From contig NZ_JIAR01000025.1 in the NCBI RefSeq assembly GCF_000620705.1, positions 245,408 through 309,407 of the forward strand: a DNA stretch of 64,000 nucleotides, written 5' to 3'. Shown piece after piece: positions 41,437-54,352 of this stretch. Each line of letters begins with the position of its first letter. The first letter of the stretch is position 1. The position numbers and the translations under genes were made by a program. The notes under the pieces are model-generated. The model searched no databases. It saw only the letters and a program-made list of their open reading frames with translations, and was not told the DNA's origin. The stretch is from Nocardioides sp. URHA0020. Lineage in GTDB: Bacteria; Actinomycetota; Actinomycetes; Propionibacteriales; Nocardioidaceae.

Positions 41437-42582
41437 CACCGGGCGGGCGGCGAAGACGGTCAGCGCGGCGGGGATCATCAGGCCCGCGATCACCAGCAGG
41501 GTCTCGAGGGTGCCGATGTGGTCGGCGAGCAGCCCGAGGAGCGGCGGGCCGGCGAGGAACGCGGTGTAGCCGATCGTCGAGACCACGCTGACCCGGCGGG
41601 CCGCGCGCAGCGGGTCGTCGGCGGCGGCGCTCATCCCGACCGGGAAGCCGAGCGACGCGCCCAGGCCCCACACGACGATGCCGATGCCGACCAGCACCAC
41701 GTTGCCGCCGAAGACCACGAGCAGGATGCCGACGAAGGCCGCCGCCGCGCTCCCCCAGAGCACCGGGGCGCGGCCGTAGCGGTCGAGCACGACGGGACCG
41801 GTGACGCGCCCGACGAACATCGCGGTCACGAACACCGTGAAGCCGGCGACACCGACCCAGTGACGGACGTCGTACCCGTCGATCAGCGCCAGCGAGAGCC
41901 AATCGTTGGCGGCGCCCTCGGAGAGCGCGAACGCCAGCACCATGACGCCGATCGCCAGGGTCCGGGGCTCACCCCACGGCGACCGGACGAACGCGGTGGT
42001 CCGGTCCTCGTGGGCGATCGTCGGCGGCAGGTAGGCGGCCGATGCGCGCCAGGCGCCGACGGCGGCGAGGAGGGCGAAGCCGGGCACGTGCAGGGCCAGC
42101 GGGGCGTGCAGCGCCGCCATCGGGATCCCGATCGCCGCGCCGGCGAAGGAGCCGATGCTCCAGCCGGCGTGGAAGCGGGGCATCATCGTGCGCTCGAAGC
42201 GCCGCTCGACCTCGGCCGCCTCGACGTTCATCGAGACGTCCCACACCGCGATGCCGATGCCGTCGAGGAAGAACCCGACGACCGTCAGCACGACCAGGTC
42301 GGTCGACACCCCGACCATCGCCACCGTCAGCCCCGCGGCCACGAAGATGGCGCCCAGGCGGGTCACCGACGTCGCGCCGATCCGGTCGATGAGCCGACCG
42401 CTCAGCGGCAGCGCGATCACCGAGCCGACGGAGATCGCGAGCAGCAGCAGCCCGAGGGACCCGTTGTCGAGGTCCAGCCCGCTGCGGATGTCGGGCAGCC
42501 GCGACACCATGGTGGCGAAGCAGAAGCCGTTCAGCGCGAAGCTGATCGCGACCGCGTTGCGGGTGTGGATGAGGGACGGCAC
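41401..42582 (-). CDS. MFS transporter (YbjJ/FucP-like)
   Basis: A 393-residue facilitator of the twelve-helix type. The opening IHTRNAVAISFALNGFCFATMVSRLPDIRS matches the YbjJ-like MFS group, with GRLIDRIGATS between helices 2 and 3 and GIGIAVWDVSMNVEAAEVER after helix 4. The substrate is unknown. The GTG at 42582 is chosen because coding-like codon use begins there and AACCCT lies six bases upstream; GTG at 42615 is an alternative. The final 36 bases are also present 146 bp downstream in the tandem duplication. Confidence 0.87.
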   Translation of the reverse strand: MPSLIHTRNAVAISFALNGFCFATMVSRLPDIRSGLDLDNGSLGLLLLAISVGSVIALPLSGRLIDRIGATSVTRLGAIFVAAGLTVAMVGVSTDLVVLTVVGFFLDGIGIAVWDVSMNVEAAEVERRFERTMMPRFHAGWSIGSFAGAAIGIPMAALHAPLALHVPGFALLAAVGAWRASAAYLPPTIAHEDRTTAFVRSPWGEPRTLAIGVMVLAFALSEGAANDWLSLALIDGYDVRHWVGVAGFTVFVTAMFVGRVTGPVVLDRYGRAPVLWGSAAAAFVGILLVVFGGNVVLVGIGIVVWGLGASLGFPVGMSAAADDPLRAARRVSVVSTIGYTAFLAGPPLLGLLADHIGTLETLLVIAGLMIPAALTVFAARPVRPDVTAEVASS

Positions 42583-42657
42583 AGCACCAGGGTTCCGGAT
42601 GGGAGGGGCCTTCACCAAATCCTTCTTGACCGGTCCAGAACGTGGACCCGGTCCCGC

Positions 42658-45600
42658 TCAGAAGTCGTACGCCGCGCGGGCGTCCTGCAGCCACCGGGCG
42701 AAGACCGGGATGTGCCAGTCGGCGGCCTGGGCGAGCGCGGCGTCGGCGTGCCGGGCGGCCAGGTCGCGCTCGCCCACGGCAGCGGCGGCCAGCGCCAGGT
42801 AGGCGTCGATCGGCCCGAGCGCGAGGTCGGAGCCGGCACAGCAGATCCGCCCGGCGTACGGCGCCAGGCGGTCGTAGGCGCCGGCGGCCAGGTCGCGCTC
42901 CCCCAGGTAGAGCGCGAGCTCGGCGCCGTGGCTCCAGGCCAGCAGCGAGATGTCACTGTCGTCGTCGAGCGTGGCGCCGTGCTCGGCGTAGTAGGCGCGG
43001 GCCCGCTCGTGCTCCCCGGCGCGCCAGAGGTAGACGGCCAGGCTCGCCTCGAAGGGGTACGGCGAGGACTCGAACTGCTCGAGCACCGGCACCATCTCGA
43101 TCGAGCGCCCCTGCCACAGCCGCAGCGCCAGCAGCGAGCTGAGCACCGACTCGTCGGCGTTGTTGTGAGAGATCTGGCTGGCGACCTGACGGATGTGCTC
43201 GACCAGCCGGTCGCACTCGTCGAACCGCCCGGCCATCGCGTGCCAGGGCCCCACGACGCCGTCCAGGACGGTCTCGCCGAAGGCGATCCGCAGCCGCTCG
43301 GTCTCGGCGCGCGCGACCTCGGCGGCGGCGAACATCTCGGCCGGCCGGCCGAGCTCGCTCAGCACCGCCGTGCGCAGGCAGGCCGACACCACGAAGCTCC
43401 GCTCACGTCCCGTCGCCCGGGCGAGCTCCATCGACTCGGTGACCAGCTCCAGCCGCTCGGGCGCGGTGCGCGGCAGCCACAGGGCGACGAAGACGATCTG
43501 GCAGGCATCCAGCAGCAGGGACGGGTCGCCGATGCGGCGCGCCATCGCCAGCCCCTCGTCGCACAGCGCGCGCCGCTCGTCGTACGACGCGGCGTCGAAG
43601 AGCTCGTTGGCGAGCACCAGCATCGAGCGGCAGCGCAGCTCGCTGTCGGTCGCAGGGAGCCGGTCCAGGCTGCCGCGGAGCGCACCGACGACCGTGTCGT
43701 TGACCAGCCCGGCCGGCGCCGAGCGCCACAGCACGCCGGTGGTCGTCGAGATCGCCGCCCGCGCCACCGCCTCCGGGTCGCGCATCAGCTTGCCGACGAC
43801 GATGGCCTCCTCGACCGCACCGACGAGCTCGGGCAGCCGCGCGGCCCAGCGGTACTCCTCGATCAGCGCCATCAGCACGGCGTACCGCTCCGCGTGGCCG
43901 GCCGCAGGGTCGCCCTCGAGCGAGGTCAGCGCCGCCCGCAGCAGCTCGGCGGCGGCGTCGTAGGCGTAGTAGCGGCGAGCGAGTGCCGCCGCGGCGACGG
44001 CGGCACGCCAGGCGCGGTCGGCGTACGACGGACCGGCCGCGCGCCAGTGCAGCGCCACCTCGGTCTCGCGACCGGGTACGCCGTCCAGCGCCTCCGCTGC
44101 GCGGGCGTGGGTCCGGGCCTGCCGGCTGACGCTCATCGCGGCCTGGAGGGTGTCGCGGACCAGCGCGTGGGCGAAGTAGTAGTGGTCGATGCCGTCCTCG
44201 CGCACCAGGCCGGCGGCCTGGGCCGGCTCGACGATGTCGAGCAGGTCGTCCTCGTCGATGCCGGTGACGGCGGCCAGGGTCGGGGTGTCGAAGCTGCGGC
44301 CCAGCACCGCGGCGGCACGCAGCGCCCCCACGGTCTGCTCGGGCAGCCGGAGCAGCCGGCGGTTGAGCACGTCCGCGACGGCGGTCGGCACGCTGTCCTC
44401 GGGCAGGCCGGGCGCGGCGCGCTCCCCCGCCAGACGGGACAGCTCGACGAGGAAGAACGGGTTGCCGTCGGTGCGGGTGTGCAGCTCGTCGACCTCCCCG
44501 CCGGGCAGCTCGCGACGGGTCACGGCCGTGAAGACCGCGGCGGCCTCAGGGGCGGCCAGCCCCGAGAGCTCGATCCGCAGCGCGTGCATGCGGGCGAGAC
44601 CCTCGGCGACGTCGGCGAGGGCGCCGGTGGGCTCCGGGTGCAGCCGCCACGTGCCGAGCACCAGCAGCCGCGCCCCGTCCACCGACTCCACCAGCAGGCG
44701 GAGCACCCGCAGGGTCGAGGTGTCGGCCCAGTGCAGGTCGTCGAGCACGACGAGCAGCGGTTCCTCCTGGGCCGCGGCCCGGACCCCGCCGACGATCCGC
44801 TCCCACGCACGGAACTGGGCGCCGTCGTCGGCCGGCTCCGCCACGTCTTCTGCGAGCACGCTCATGCCGATCCCGTCGAGCACGGACTTCCACGGCCACA
44901 GGGGCGGTGCACCGTCGTCCTGCGAGCACCGCCCGACCAGCGCCCGGACGCCACGGCGCCGTGCCTCGGCGACCAGCTCGGCCGCCAGCCGGGACTTGCC
45001 GATGCCCGGGTCACCGGTGAGGACGGCGTACGACGGGGCGCCGGTCCCGGCACGGTCGAGCAGGCGCAGCAGTGCGGCCAGGTCGTCGTCGCGACCGACC
45101 ATCGGCCACGGCGCGACCGGCTCGGCCGCGACCGGAGCAGCGACCGGAGCAGCGACGACGGGGTCCCCGACCGCGGGGGCGGGTGCCGCGGCGGGCGCCG
45201 CCGGATCCGCGGGCGGCGGGGTCCACTCGAGTGCGGGATCCTGCCGCAGCACCGCCGTCTGGAGGTCCCGCAGCTCGACGGAGGGCTCGAGGCCGAGCTC
45301 CTCGTCGAGGATCGAGCGCACCCGGGCGAAGACCTCCACGGCGTCGGCCTGCCGGCCGCTGCGGGTCAGCGCCACCGCCCACAGCGCCCACAGCCGCTCG
45401 CGCAGCGGGTGGGCCGCGGTCAGCGCCTCCAGCTCGGCCGACGCCGTGGCGTGCCGCCCGAGGGCGAGGTCGACGACGGCCCGGTCCTCGAGAGCGACCA
45501 GCCGCAGCTCGTCGAGCCGGGCCCGTTCGGCGACCGCGGCATCGGCGTCACCCAGCTCGGCGTACGGCACCCCGCGCCAGCTGCGCAGCGCCTCCTCCAG

Positions 45601-46020
45601 GATCGCCGCCAGCCGGCACAGCTCGACCTCCGGGATCGGCGACGGCCCCCACGGCGGCAGCGGGAGCAGCGTGCGGTGCACCTCGCCGACGGTCTGCTCG
45701 AACCGGTAGGCGTCGACGGCGAGGTCCGGCACCCGCAACGCATAGCCGGGCGCCACGGTGACCAGCACCGTCGCGGGTGCGCGGCGCTCGCGGTCCGGCT
45801 CCATGACCCGGCGCAGCTGCGAGACGTAGGACTGCAGGGTGGCGGTCACCCCGGGCGGCGCCTGGTCCTCCCAGAGCAGGTCGACGATGCCGTCCACCGA
45901 GACGGGCCAGCCGCGCGAGAGCGCGAGGGCCGCGACCAGAGCGCGCTGCTTCGGGGTCCCCAGGTCGACCGGACTGCCGGCGAGCGAGACCTCGATCGGA
46001 CCGAGGACGGACACCTCCAC
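42658..46020 (-). CDS. AfsR/SARP-type regulator with BTAD, AAA ATPase and helical repeats
   Basis: A 1120-residue regulator. Residues 1-95 form an OmpR-like winged helix (VSVLGPIEVSLAGSPVDLGTPKQRALVAAL and TLQSYVSQLRRVM). Residues 98-262 are a bacterial transcriptional-activation domain, 268-305 a Pro/Ala linker, and 306-600 a STAND-type ATPase with P-loop GDPGIGKSR (336-344) and Walker B LLVVLDDLHWAD. The remainder is TPR-like helices with many AraC/LAL-like repeats. Such proteins activate antibiotic or secondary-metabolite genes. It is divergent from a BBE oxidoreductase, and direct repeats lie between them. No polyketide or peptide synthase is nearby. Confidence 0.9.
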   Translation of the reverse strand: MEVSVLGPIEVSLAGSPVDLGTPKQRALVAALALSRGWPVSVDGIVDLLWEDQAPPGVTATLQSYVSQLRRVMEPDRERRAPATVLVTVAPGYALRVPDLAVDAYRFEQTVGEVHRTLLPLPPWGPSPIPEVELCRLAAILEEALRSWRGVPYAELGDADAAVAERARLDELRLVALEDRAVVDLALGRHATASAELEALTAAHPLRERLWALWAVALTRSGRQADAVEVFARVRSILDEELGLEPSVELRDLQTAVLRQDPALEWTPPPADPAAPAAAPAPAVGDPVVAAPVAAPVAAEPVAPWPMVGRDDDLAALLRLLDRAGTGAPSYAVLTGDPGIGKSRLAAELVAEARRRGVRALVGRCSQDDGAPPLWPWKSVLDGIGMSVLAEDVAEPADDGAQFRAWERIVGGVRAAAQEEPLLVVLDDLHWADTSTLRVLRLLVESVDGARLLVLGTWRLHPEPTGALADVAEGLARMHALRIELSGLAAPEAAAVFTAVTRRELPGGEVDELHTRTDGNPFFLVELSRLAGERAAPGLPEDSVPTAVADVLNRRLLRLPEQTVGALRAAAVLGRSFDTPTLAAVTGIDEDDLLDIVEPAQAAGLVREDGIDHYYFAHALVRDTLQAAMSVSRQARTHARAAEALDGVPGRETEVALHWRAAGPSYADRAWRAAVAAAALARRYYAYDAAAELLRAALTSLEGDPAAGHAERYAVLMALIEEYRWAARLPELVGAVEEAIVVGKLMRDPEAVARAAISTTTGVLWRSAPAGLVNDTVVGALRGSLDRLPATDSELRCRSMLVLANELFDAASYDERRALCDEGLAMARRIGDPSLLLDACQIVFVALWLPRTAPERLELVTESMELARATGRERSFVVSACLRTAVLSELGRPAEMFAAAEVARAETERLRIAFGETVLDGVVGPWHAMAGRFDECDRLVEHIRQVASQISHNNADESVLSSLLALRLWQGRSIEMVPVLEQFESSPYPFEASLAVYLWRAGEHERARAYYAEHGATLDDDSDISLLAWSHGAELALYLGERDLAAGAYDRLAPYAGRICCAGSDLALGPIDAYLALAAAAVGERDLAARHADAALAQAADWHIPVFARWLQDARAAYDF

Positions 46021-46064
46021 GGCGGCAGCGTAGGGCCAGCGGCACCCGGTGCGCTCCCAGTCGG

Positions 46065-46083
46065 CTCAAAGTCGCCTCCAAGT
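46065..46083 (+). promoter_or_regulatory. Candidate SARP-type direct repeat
   Basis: CTCAAAGT (46065-46072) and CTCCAAGT (46076-46083) are 8-base direct repeats spaced 11 bases start to start, the helical-turn spacing used by SARP activators. They lie 56 bases before the oxidoreductase ATG, where an activator would sit. Confidence 0.4.
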
Positions 46084-46138
46084 GGTCGGCGCCAAGGTCG
46101 TCCCACCGACCGAAGAACCCCACACAGGAGTCACCACC

Positions 46139-47584
46139 ATGACCATCGACCTCAACGCCGACCAGCGCACGACCACCACCACCAGCACCGGCACCCCCGT
46201 CGCCCACGCCCTCCGCGGCCTGCTCGGCGGCCGGGTCCACCTCCCCGGCGACCCCGGGTACGACGCCGCACGACTGCCGTGGAACGTCGCCGTCGACCAG
46301 CGGCCCGCAGCGGTGGCCCAGCCGCGGACCGCGGCCGAGGTCGCCACCGTCGTGCGCGTCGCCGCGGCGGCCGGCCTCCGGGTGGCCCCGCAGAGCACCG
46401 GCCACAACGCCGGACCGCTCGCCGCCCAGGGCCTCGACGACGTCGTCGTCCTGCGCACCTCGGAGCTGAGCAGTGCGGTCGCCGACCCGGCGCGCGGCAT
46501 CGTCCGGGTCGAGGGGGGCGCGCTCTGGGAGCCGGCCGTCGACGCCGCGGCCGCCCACGGGCAGGCCGTCCTGCACGGCTCCTCCCCCGACGTCGGGATC
46601 GCCGGCTACAGCCTCGGCGGCGGCATCGGGTGGTACGCCCGCAAGCACGGCCTCGCCGCCAACAGCATCACGGCGGTCGAGATCGTCGTGGCCGACGGCA
46701 CCCTGGTGCGCGCCGACGCGCACACCAACCCCGAGCTGTTCTGGGCGGTCCGCGGCGGCGGCGGGAGCTTCGGCGTCGTCACCGCGCTGGAGTTCCGGAT
46801 GTTCGACATCGCGACGGCGTACGCCGGCATCATGATGTGGAGCCTCACCGAGATCGAGCCGGTGCTGCGCGAGTGGGCCGCCTGGGCGCCGTCGGCCCCC
46901 GACGACGTCACGACCTCCTTCCGCGCGATGCGGCTGCCCGACATGCCCGACCTGCCGGAGTTCCTGCGCGGCCAGGAGCTCGTCGTGATCGACGGTGCCG
47001 TCCTCGGCTCCGACGAGCGGGGCGCGGAGCTGCTCGGCGGCCTGCGCGCGCTGCGTCCGATGCTGGACACCTTCGCCCGGGTGCCGGCCAAGGAGCTGGT
47101 CCGGCTGCACATGGACCCGGAGGGCGGCGCGCCGTTCGCCTCCGACTCCTCGATGCTCGGATCCTTCCCGGACGCCGCGGTCGACGCCTTCATCGCCGAG
47201 GCCGGGCCGGATGCCCGGACGTCGCTGCTGATGGCCGAGCTGCGCCAGCTCGGTGGCGCGCTCGGCCGCGCCCCGGAGGGTGCCGGCGCGCTGGCCCGGC
47301 TCGACGGCGAGTTCGTCAGCTTCGCCGGCGGCATCGCGGCCACCCCCGAGATGGGCGCCCAGGCGTACGCCGACGCGGCCCGCCTCACCGCGGCGCTCGC
47401 ACCGTTCGCCAACGGCGGGGCGTACCTCAACTTCGCCGAGAACCCGGTCGACAGCCGGACGGCGTACGACGCCGGCGTGTGGCGCCAGCTGACCGGCATC
47501 CGCAGCGCCGTGGACCCGGACGGCGTCTTCGCCGCCAACCACCCGGTGCCGCGGCTCTTCGAGGACGGCCGGCCCACCAGCTGA
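46139..47584 (+). CDS. FAD-binding berberine-bridge-enzyme-like oxidoreductase
   Basis: A 481-residue flavoenzyme of the PCMH/BBE type. The FAD-binding domain has PRTAAEVATVVRVAAAAGLRVAPQSTGHNAG, where the His of GHN is the usual 8-alpha-histidyl link, followed by GIAGYSLGGGIGW and FWAVRGGGGSFGVV. The Cys that gives a second covalent link in some BBE enzymes is absent from the GYSLGGG loop, so the flavin is probably singly attached. The C-terminal BBE segment (AYLNFAEN) is present. The ATG at 46139 has GGAG eight bases upstream. The divergent AfsR-like regulator is the likely controller. Confidence 0.92.
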   Translation: MTIDLNADQRTTTTTSTGTPVAHALRGLLGGRVHLPGDPGYDAARLPWNVAVDQRPAAVAQPRTAAEVATVVRVAAAAGLRVAPQSTGHNAGPLAAQGLDDVVVLRTSELSSAVADPARGIVRVEGGALWEPAVDAAAAHGQAVLHGSSPDVGIAGYSLGGGIGWYARKHGLAANSITAVEIVVADGTLVRADAHTNPELFWAVRGGGGSFGVVTALEFRMFDIATAYAGIMMWSLTEIEPVLREWAAWAPSAPDDVTTSFRAMRLPDMPDLPEFLRGQELVVIDGAVLGSDERGAELLGGLRALRPMLDTFARVPAKELVRLHMDPEGGAPFASDSSMLGSFPDAAVDAFIAEAGPDARTSLLMAELRQLGGALGRAPEGAGALARLDGEFVSFAGGIAATPEMGAQAYADAARLTAALAPFANGGAYLNFAENPVDSRTAYDAGVWRQLTGIRSAVDPDGVFAANHPVPRLFEDGRPTS

Positions 47585-47598
47585 CGGTCCGTCTCCGC

Positions 47599-47638
47599 TC
47601 GGCGTCGGCCCTCAGCAGCTGCTGGGAGCCGGCGCCGA
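47599..47638. terminator. Bidirectional hairpin between oxidoreductase and DUF2550 genes
   Basis: Eleven-base arms with one mismatch (from 47599 and to 47638) enclose the inner palindrome CAGCAGCTGCTG. It lies between convergent stop codons. Confidence 0.65.
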
Positions 47639-47647
47639 CCGGCACGT

Positions 47648-48100
47648 CTAGGTGCGGGGGCCGCGGGTCCAGTCGGTGCCGGGCGGACCGGACTCGAGCC
47701 AGGACTGGAAGCCCATCAGCGAGGCCGGCGACATCGCCAGCTCGATCGGACCGGTCGGCGTGGAGCAGGAGAGCACGACGTGCTCGGGGTAGAGCGACAT
47801 CTGCTCGGCGCCCTCGGGAGCGCGACTCCCGGTGAAGGTCACCTCGGAGCGCTGGAGCACCCGCTTGGGGCCGGGCCACAGCGAGAAGTACCGGAACCAC
47901 TGCAGCGACTCGCCGGAGTAGCGGCCCAGGCCGAGAAGCCAACCGCGTCCGGCATGTTCCTGCCGGACGCGGTAGCTGAGCTCGAAGGTCCCGCCGTGGC
48001 GGGACAGCAGGCGACGGCGGACGATCAGGCCGAGCCCGTAGAACAGGACGAGGACGAGAAGCGCACCAGCGACATCAAGAAGCCACTGCCACACCGGCAT
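47648..48100 (-). CDS. DUF2550 membrane protein
   Basis: A 150-residue actinobacterial protein with one N-terminal membrane helix (about 5-27) and a soluble domain containing GGTFELSYRV, GRYSGESLQWFRYFSLWPGPKRVL and VVLSCSTPTGPIELAMS. DUF2550 genes follow atpC in many actinobacteria, and here too it is the gene after atpC. Its role is unknown. GGAGGG lies five bases before the ATG. A very long hairpin separates it from atpC, with a TAGGGT box inside that may serve as its own promoter. Confidence 0.88.
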   Translation of the reverse strand: MPVWQWLLDVAGALLVLVLFYGLGLIVRRRLLSRHGGTFELSYRVRQEHAGRGWLLGLGRYSGESLQWFRYFSLWPGPKRVLQRSEVTFTGSRAPEGAEQMSLYPEHVVLSCSTPTGPIELAMSPASLMGFQSWLESGPPGTDWTRGPRT

Positions 48101-48109
48101 CCATGCCCT

Positions 48110-48168
48110 CCGTCCGCTCCGTCACCGTGAGGTGCCACCCTAGCGGCACCCGGTGACGGACCGGACGG
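48110..48168 (-). terminator. Long interrupted hairpin after the ATP synthase operon
   Basis: Left arm pieces CCGTCCG, TCCGTCACC and GGTGCC pair with GGCACC, GGTGACGGA and CGGACGG around an ACCCTAGC loop. It starts just after the atpC stop. The loop contains TAGGGT on the minus strand (48142-48137), so a DUF2550 promoter may be embedded in it. Confidence 0.75.
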
Positions 48169-48171
48169 GGG

Positions 48172-48560
48172 TCAGGAAGCCTTCTCGACGGCGCGGATCC
48201 GGGCTTCGGCCCGCTTGGCGCGCTCGTCGCCGTCCTCGGTGTCGGAGGCCGCGGCCTCGAGCTCGGCGCGGGCCGCCGTCACGTCGATCTCGTGCGACAG
48301 CGCAGCGTACTGGCTGAGCACCGACACCCGGTTGTTGGCCACCGAGAGGAAGCCACCCTCGACGGCGGCGAAGAGCCGGTCGCCGTCGACGGCGACGATC
48401 TCGACGACCCCGTCGACCAGCAGGGAGAGCACCGGCATGTGGTCGCGCAGCACGCCGATGTCACCCTCCGCCGTCTTGGCGACGACCATCGTGGCCTGAC
48501 CGGACCACACGGTCCGGTCGGCCGCGACGAGCTCGACCTGCAGCTGGTCGTTGTCCGCCA

Positions 48561-48561
<1 letters not shown>
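48172..48561 (-). CDS. atpC: F1Fo ATP synthase subunit epsilon
   Basis: A 129-residue epsilon subunit: an N-terminal beta-sandwich (LQVELVAADRTVWSGQATMVVAKTAEGDIGVL) with the GDIGVLRDHMPVLSLL segment, then a two-helix C-terminal part (about 90-129) with ALSHEIDVTAARAELE. It sits on the central stalk and tunes ATPase inhibition. The ATG at 48561 overlaps the atpD stop (ATGA). It is the last gene of the atp operon. Confidence 0.97.
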
Positions 48562-50926
<2,365 letters not shown>

Positions 50927-50929
50927 GGG

Positions 50930-52573
50930 TCAGCCCCGCTTCTGCTTGACGATCGTCTCCTGCTCGACGTCCTCGTCGGCCAGCGCGTCCGCCTTGGGCT
51001 CGCTGCCGACCTTGATCGAACCGCCCTCGGAGGTCTCGAACTGGTCCAGGAAGGAGTCGTAGGCACCCTCGAGGGCCGACGAGGTGTCGTCCTCGAACTT
51101 CTGGGTCTCCCGGATCGCCGAGAGGATGCCCTCGTGCGAGCGGCGCAGGTAGTCGATGAACTCACGCTCGAAGCGCAGCACGTCGTCGGCCGGCACGCGG
51201 TCGAGGCGACCGGTGGTGCCGATCCACAGCGAGACCGTCATCTCCTCGAGCGGGTACGGCGAGTACGCCGGCTGGCGCAGCAGCGCCATCAGGCGCTGTC
51301 CGCGGTCCAGCTGCTGACGCGACGCGGCGTCGAGGTCGGAGGCGAACATCGCGAAGGCCTCCATGGCGCGGAACTGCGCCAGGTCGACCTTCAGCGAGCC
51401 GGTGACGGCCTTCATCGCCTTGGTCATGGCCGCGCCGCCGACGCGCGACACCGAGATGCCGACGTCGATGGCGGGGCGCTGGTTGGCCGCGAACAGGTCC
51501 GACTGCAGGAAGATCTGGCCGTCGGTGATCGAGATGACGTTGGTCGGGATGAACGCCGAGACGTCGTTGGCCTTCGTCTCGATGATCGGCAGCCCGGTCA
51601 TCGAGCCGGCACCCAGCTCGTCGGAGAGCTTCGCGCAGCGCTCGAGCAGCCGGCTGTGCAGGTAGAACACGTCACCCGGGTAGGCCTCACGGCCCGGCGG
51701 GCGGCGCAGCAGCAGCGACACGGCGCGGTAGGCCTCGGCCTGCTTGCTCAGGTCGTCGAACACGATGAGGACGTGCTTGCCGTCGTACATCCACTGCTGG
51801 CCGATGGCCGAGCCGGTGTAGGGAGCGAGGTACTTGAAGCCCGCGCTGTCCGAGGCCGGCGAGGCGACGATGGTGGTGTACTCCAGCGCGCCGGCCTCCT
51901 CGAGGGCGCCACGCACGGAGGCGATGGTCGAGCCCTTCTGGCCGATGGCGACGTAGATGCAGCGGACCTGCTTGGTCGGGTCGCCCGACTCCCAGTTCTG
52001 CTTCTGGTTGATGATCGTGTCGATCGCGATCGTCGTCTTGCCGGTCGCGCGGTCACCGATGATCAGCTGGCGCTGGCCGCGGCCGATCGGGGTCATCGCG
52101 TCGATCGCCTTGATGCCGGTCGCGAGCGGCTCGTGCACCGACTTGCGCTGCATCACCGTCGGCGCCTGGAGCTCGAGCGGGCGGCGTACGTCGGACTCGA
52201 TCTCGCCGAGGCCGTCGATCGGCGTGCCGAGCGGGTCGACCACGCGGCCGAGGAAGTTGTCGCCGACGGGGACCGACAGGATCTCGCCCGTACGGCGGAC
52301 CGTCTGACCCTCCTCGATCTTGTCGAAGTCACCGAGGACGACGACGCCGATCTCGCGGGTGTCGAGGTTGAGGGCGATGCCCAGAGTGCCGTCCTCGAAC
52401 TCCAGCAGCTCGTTGGCCATCGCCGACGGCAGACCGTTGACGCGCGCGATGCCGTCGCCGGCGCTCGCCACCGTGCCGACCTCTTCCTTGCTGGCCGCCT
52501 CGGGCTGGTAGTCGGCGACGTACTTCTGCAGCGCGTCGCGGATCTCCTCCGGACGGATCGAAAGCTCCGTCAT
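50930..52573 (-). CDS. atpA: F1Fo ATP synthase subunit alpha
   Basis: A 547-residue non-catalytic nucleotide-binding subunit. The P-loop is [15 protein letters not shown], with [29 protein letters not shown] and the arginine-finger region [16 protein letters not shown]. It has a C-terminal extension (about residues 510-547, acidic then KQKRG) beyond the Escherichia coli length. A similar extension in mycobacterial alpha latches ATP hydrolysis, so the same role is possible here. Confidence 0.98.
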   Translation of the reverse strand: MTELSIRPEEIRDALQKYVADYQPEAASKEEVGTVASAGDGIARVNGLPSAMANELLEFEDGTLGIALNLDTREIGVVVLGDFDKIEEGQTVRRTGEILSVPVGDNFLGRVVDPLGTPIDGLGEIESDVRRPLELQAPTVMQRKSVHEPLATGIKAIDAMTPIGRGQRQLIIGDRATGKTTIAIDTIINQKQNWESGDPTKQVRCIYVAIGQKGSTIASVRGALEEAGALEYTTIVASPASDSAGFKYLAPYTGSAIGQQWMYDGKHVLIVFDDLSKQAEAYRAVSLLLRRPPGREAYPGDVFYLHSRLLERCAKLSDELGAGSMTGLPIIETKANDVSAFIPTNVISITDGQIFLQSDLFAANQRPAIDVGISVSRVGGAAMTKAMKAVTGSLKVDLAQFRAMEAFAMFASDLDAASRQQLDRGQRLMALLRQPAYSPYPLEEMTVSLWIGTTGRLDRVPADDVLRFEREFIDYLRRSHEGILSAIRETQKFEDDTSSALEGAYDSFLDQFETSEGGSIKVGSEPKADALADEDVEQETIVKQKRG

Positions 52574-52644
52574 CTTGGTCCCTACTCTCTTGGTTCTCTA
52601 CTGAAGTCTTCGGATTGCCCGGTGGTCGGGCTTGTCGAGATCCG

Positions 52645-53450
52645 TCAGCCGACGAGCTTGCGGCGGGCGTCGTCGAGCCGGCTGGACACGCTGCCGTCGA
52701 TGACGTCGTCGCCGATCTCGACCCGCATCCCGCCGAGCACGCCGGGTTCGACGATCTCGTTCAGGTGGACCTGCTTGCCGTACTGCTGCGACAGCGCCGC
52801 CGTCAGCCGCTCCCGGTCGGAGTCGCTGAGGGCACGCACGACGCGGACCGTCGCGACGGCCTCGCCGCTCGCCTGCGCCGCCACCTCACGGTACGCCGCC
52901 AGGGCGCCCGTGAGCGTCCCGTAGCTGCCGCCGAGGGCCTGCTTGGCCAGGGCCACCGTCGCCGGCAGCGCCTTGCCCGTGAGCAGCGAGTCGAGCAGCG
53001 CTGCCTTGTCGTCGGTCGTGCGCGCCGGGTTGGCCAGCGCGTCGCGCAGGTCCGGGTTGGCGCTCAGGGTCTGGCCGAGCACGAACAGCTCGTCGACCAG
53101 CTGGTTGGCGTCCGGCACCGAACGGACCACAGCGAGCTCGCTGAGGCGCTCGATCGCGGCCGACAGGTCCCGGGTCGAGGTCCAGCGACGCCCCGCGGCG
53201 CTGGTGACCAGCGCAAGCGTGGCGGCGTCGAGCTTGCCCGTGAAGACCTGCTGGACCATGCCCTGCTTCGCTACCGCCGGCAGCGAGGCGTCGGTCGCGA
53301 AGCGGCGCAGCGCCGCGTCGGACCGGAGCAGCGACGCGACGTTGTAGAGCTCACGGGCCACGCGCTGGGCGTCACCACCGCCCCTCAGCGTCTCGTCCAG
53401 CTCGGCGGTGAGCTCCCGGAGGGAGTCAGCCGATGCTCCGCGCAGATCCA

Positions 53451-53451
<1 letters not shown>
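52645..53451 (-). CDS. atpH: F1Fo ATP synthase subunit delta
   Basis: A 268-residue peripheral-stalk protein. The C-terminal 170 residues match ordinary delta/OSCP (TDDKAALLDSLLTGKALPATVALAKQAL and VRVVRALSDSDRERLTAALSQQYGKQVHLNEIVEPGVLGGMRVEIGDDVIDGSV). The extra N-terminal 90 residues make it longer than the usual 180, as in other actinobacteria. Unlike mycobacteria, delta is not fused to subunit b. Its ATG overlaps the atpF stop. Confidence 0.95.
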
Positions 53452-54322
<871 letters not shown>

Positions 54323-54352
54323 TTACCTCTGTCGACGTACCGACCGGGATGG

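Noticed and set aside
42658..47584. Secondary-metabolite gene cluster around the AfsR-like regulator
   Set aside because: Only a regulator, one flavoenzyme and a transporter are present; no synthase, cyclase or tailoring set was found.
41380..47835. A 2151-codon open frame on the plus strand
   Set aside because: It is the complement of the AfsR-like, MFS and other genes. Its translation is low-complexity Arg/Gly/Asp/Gln, typical of antisense frames in high-GC DNA.
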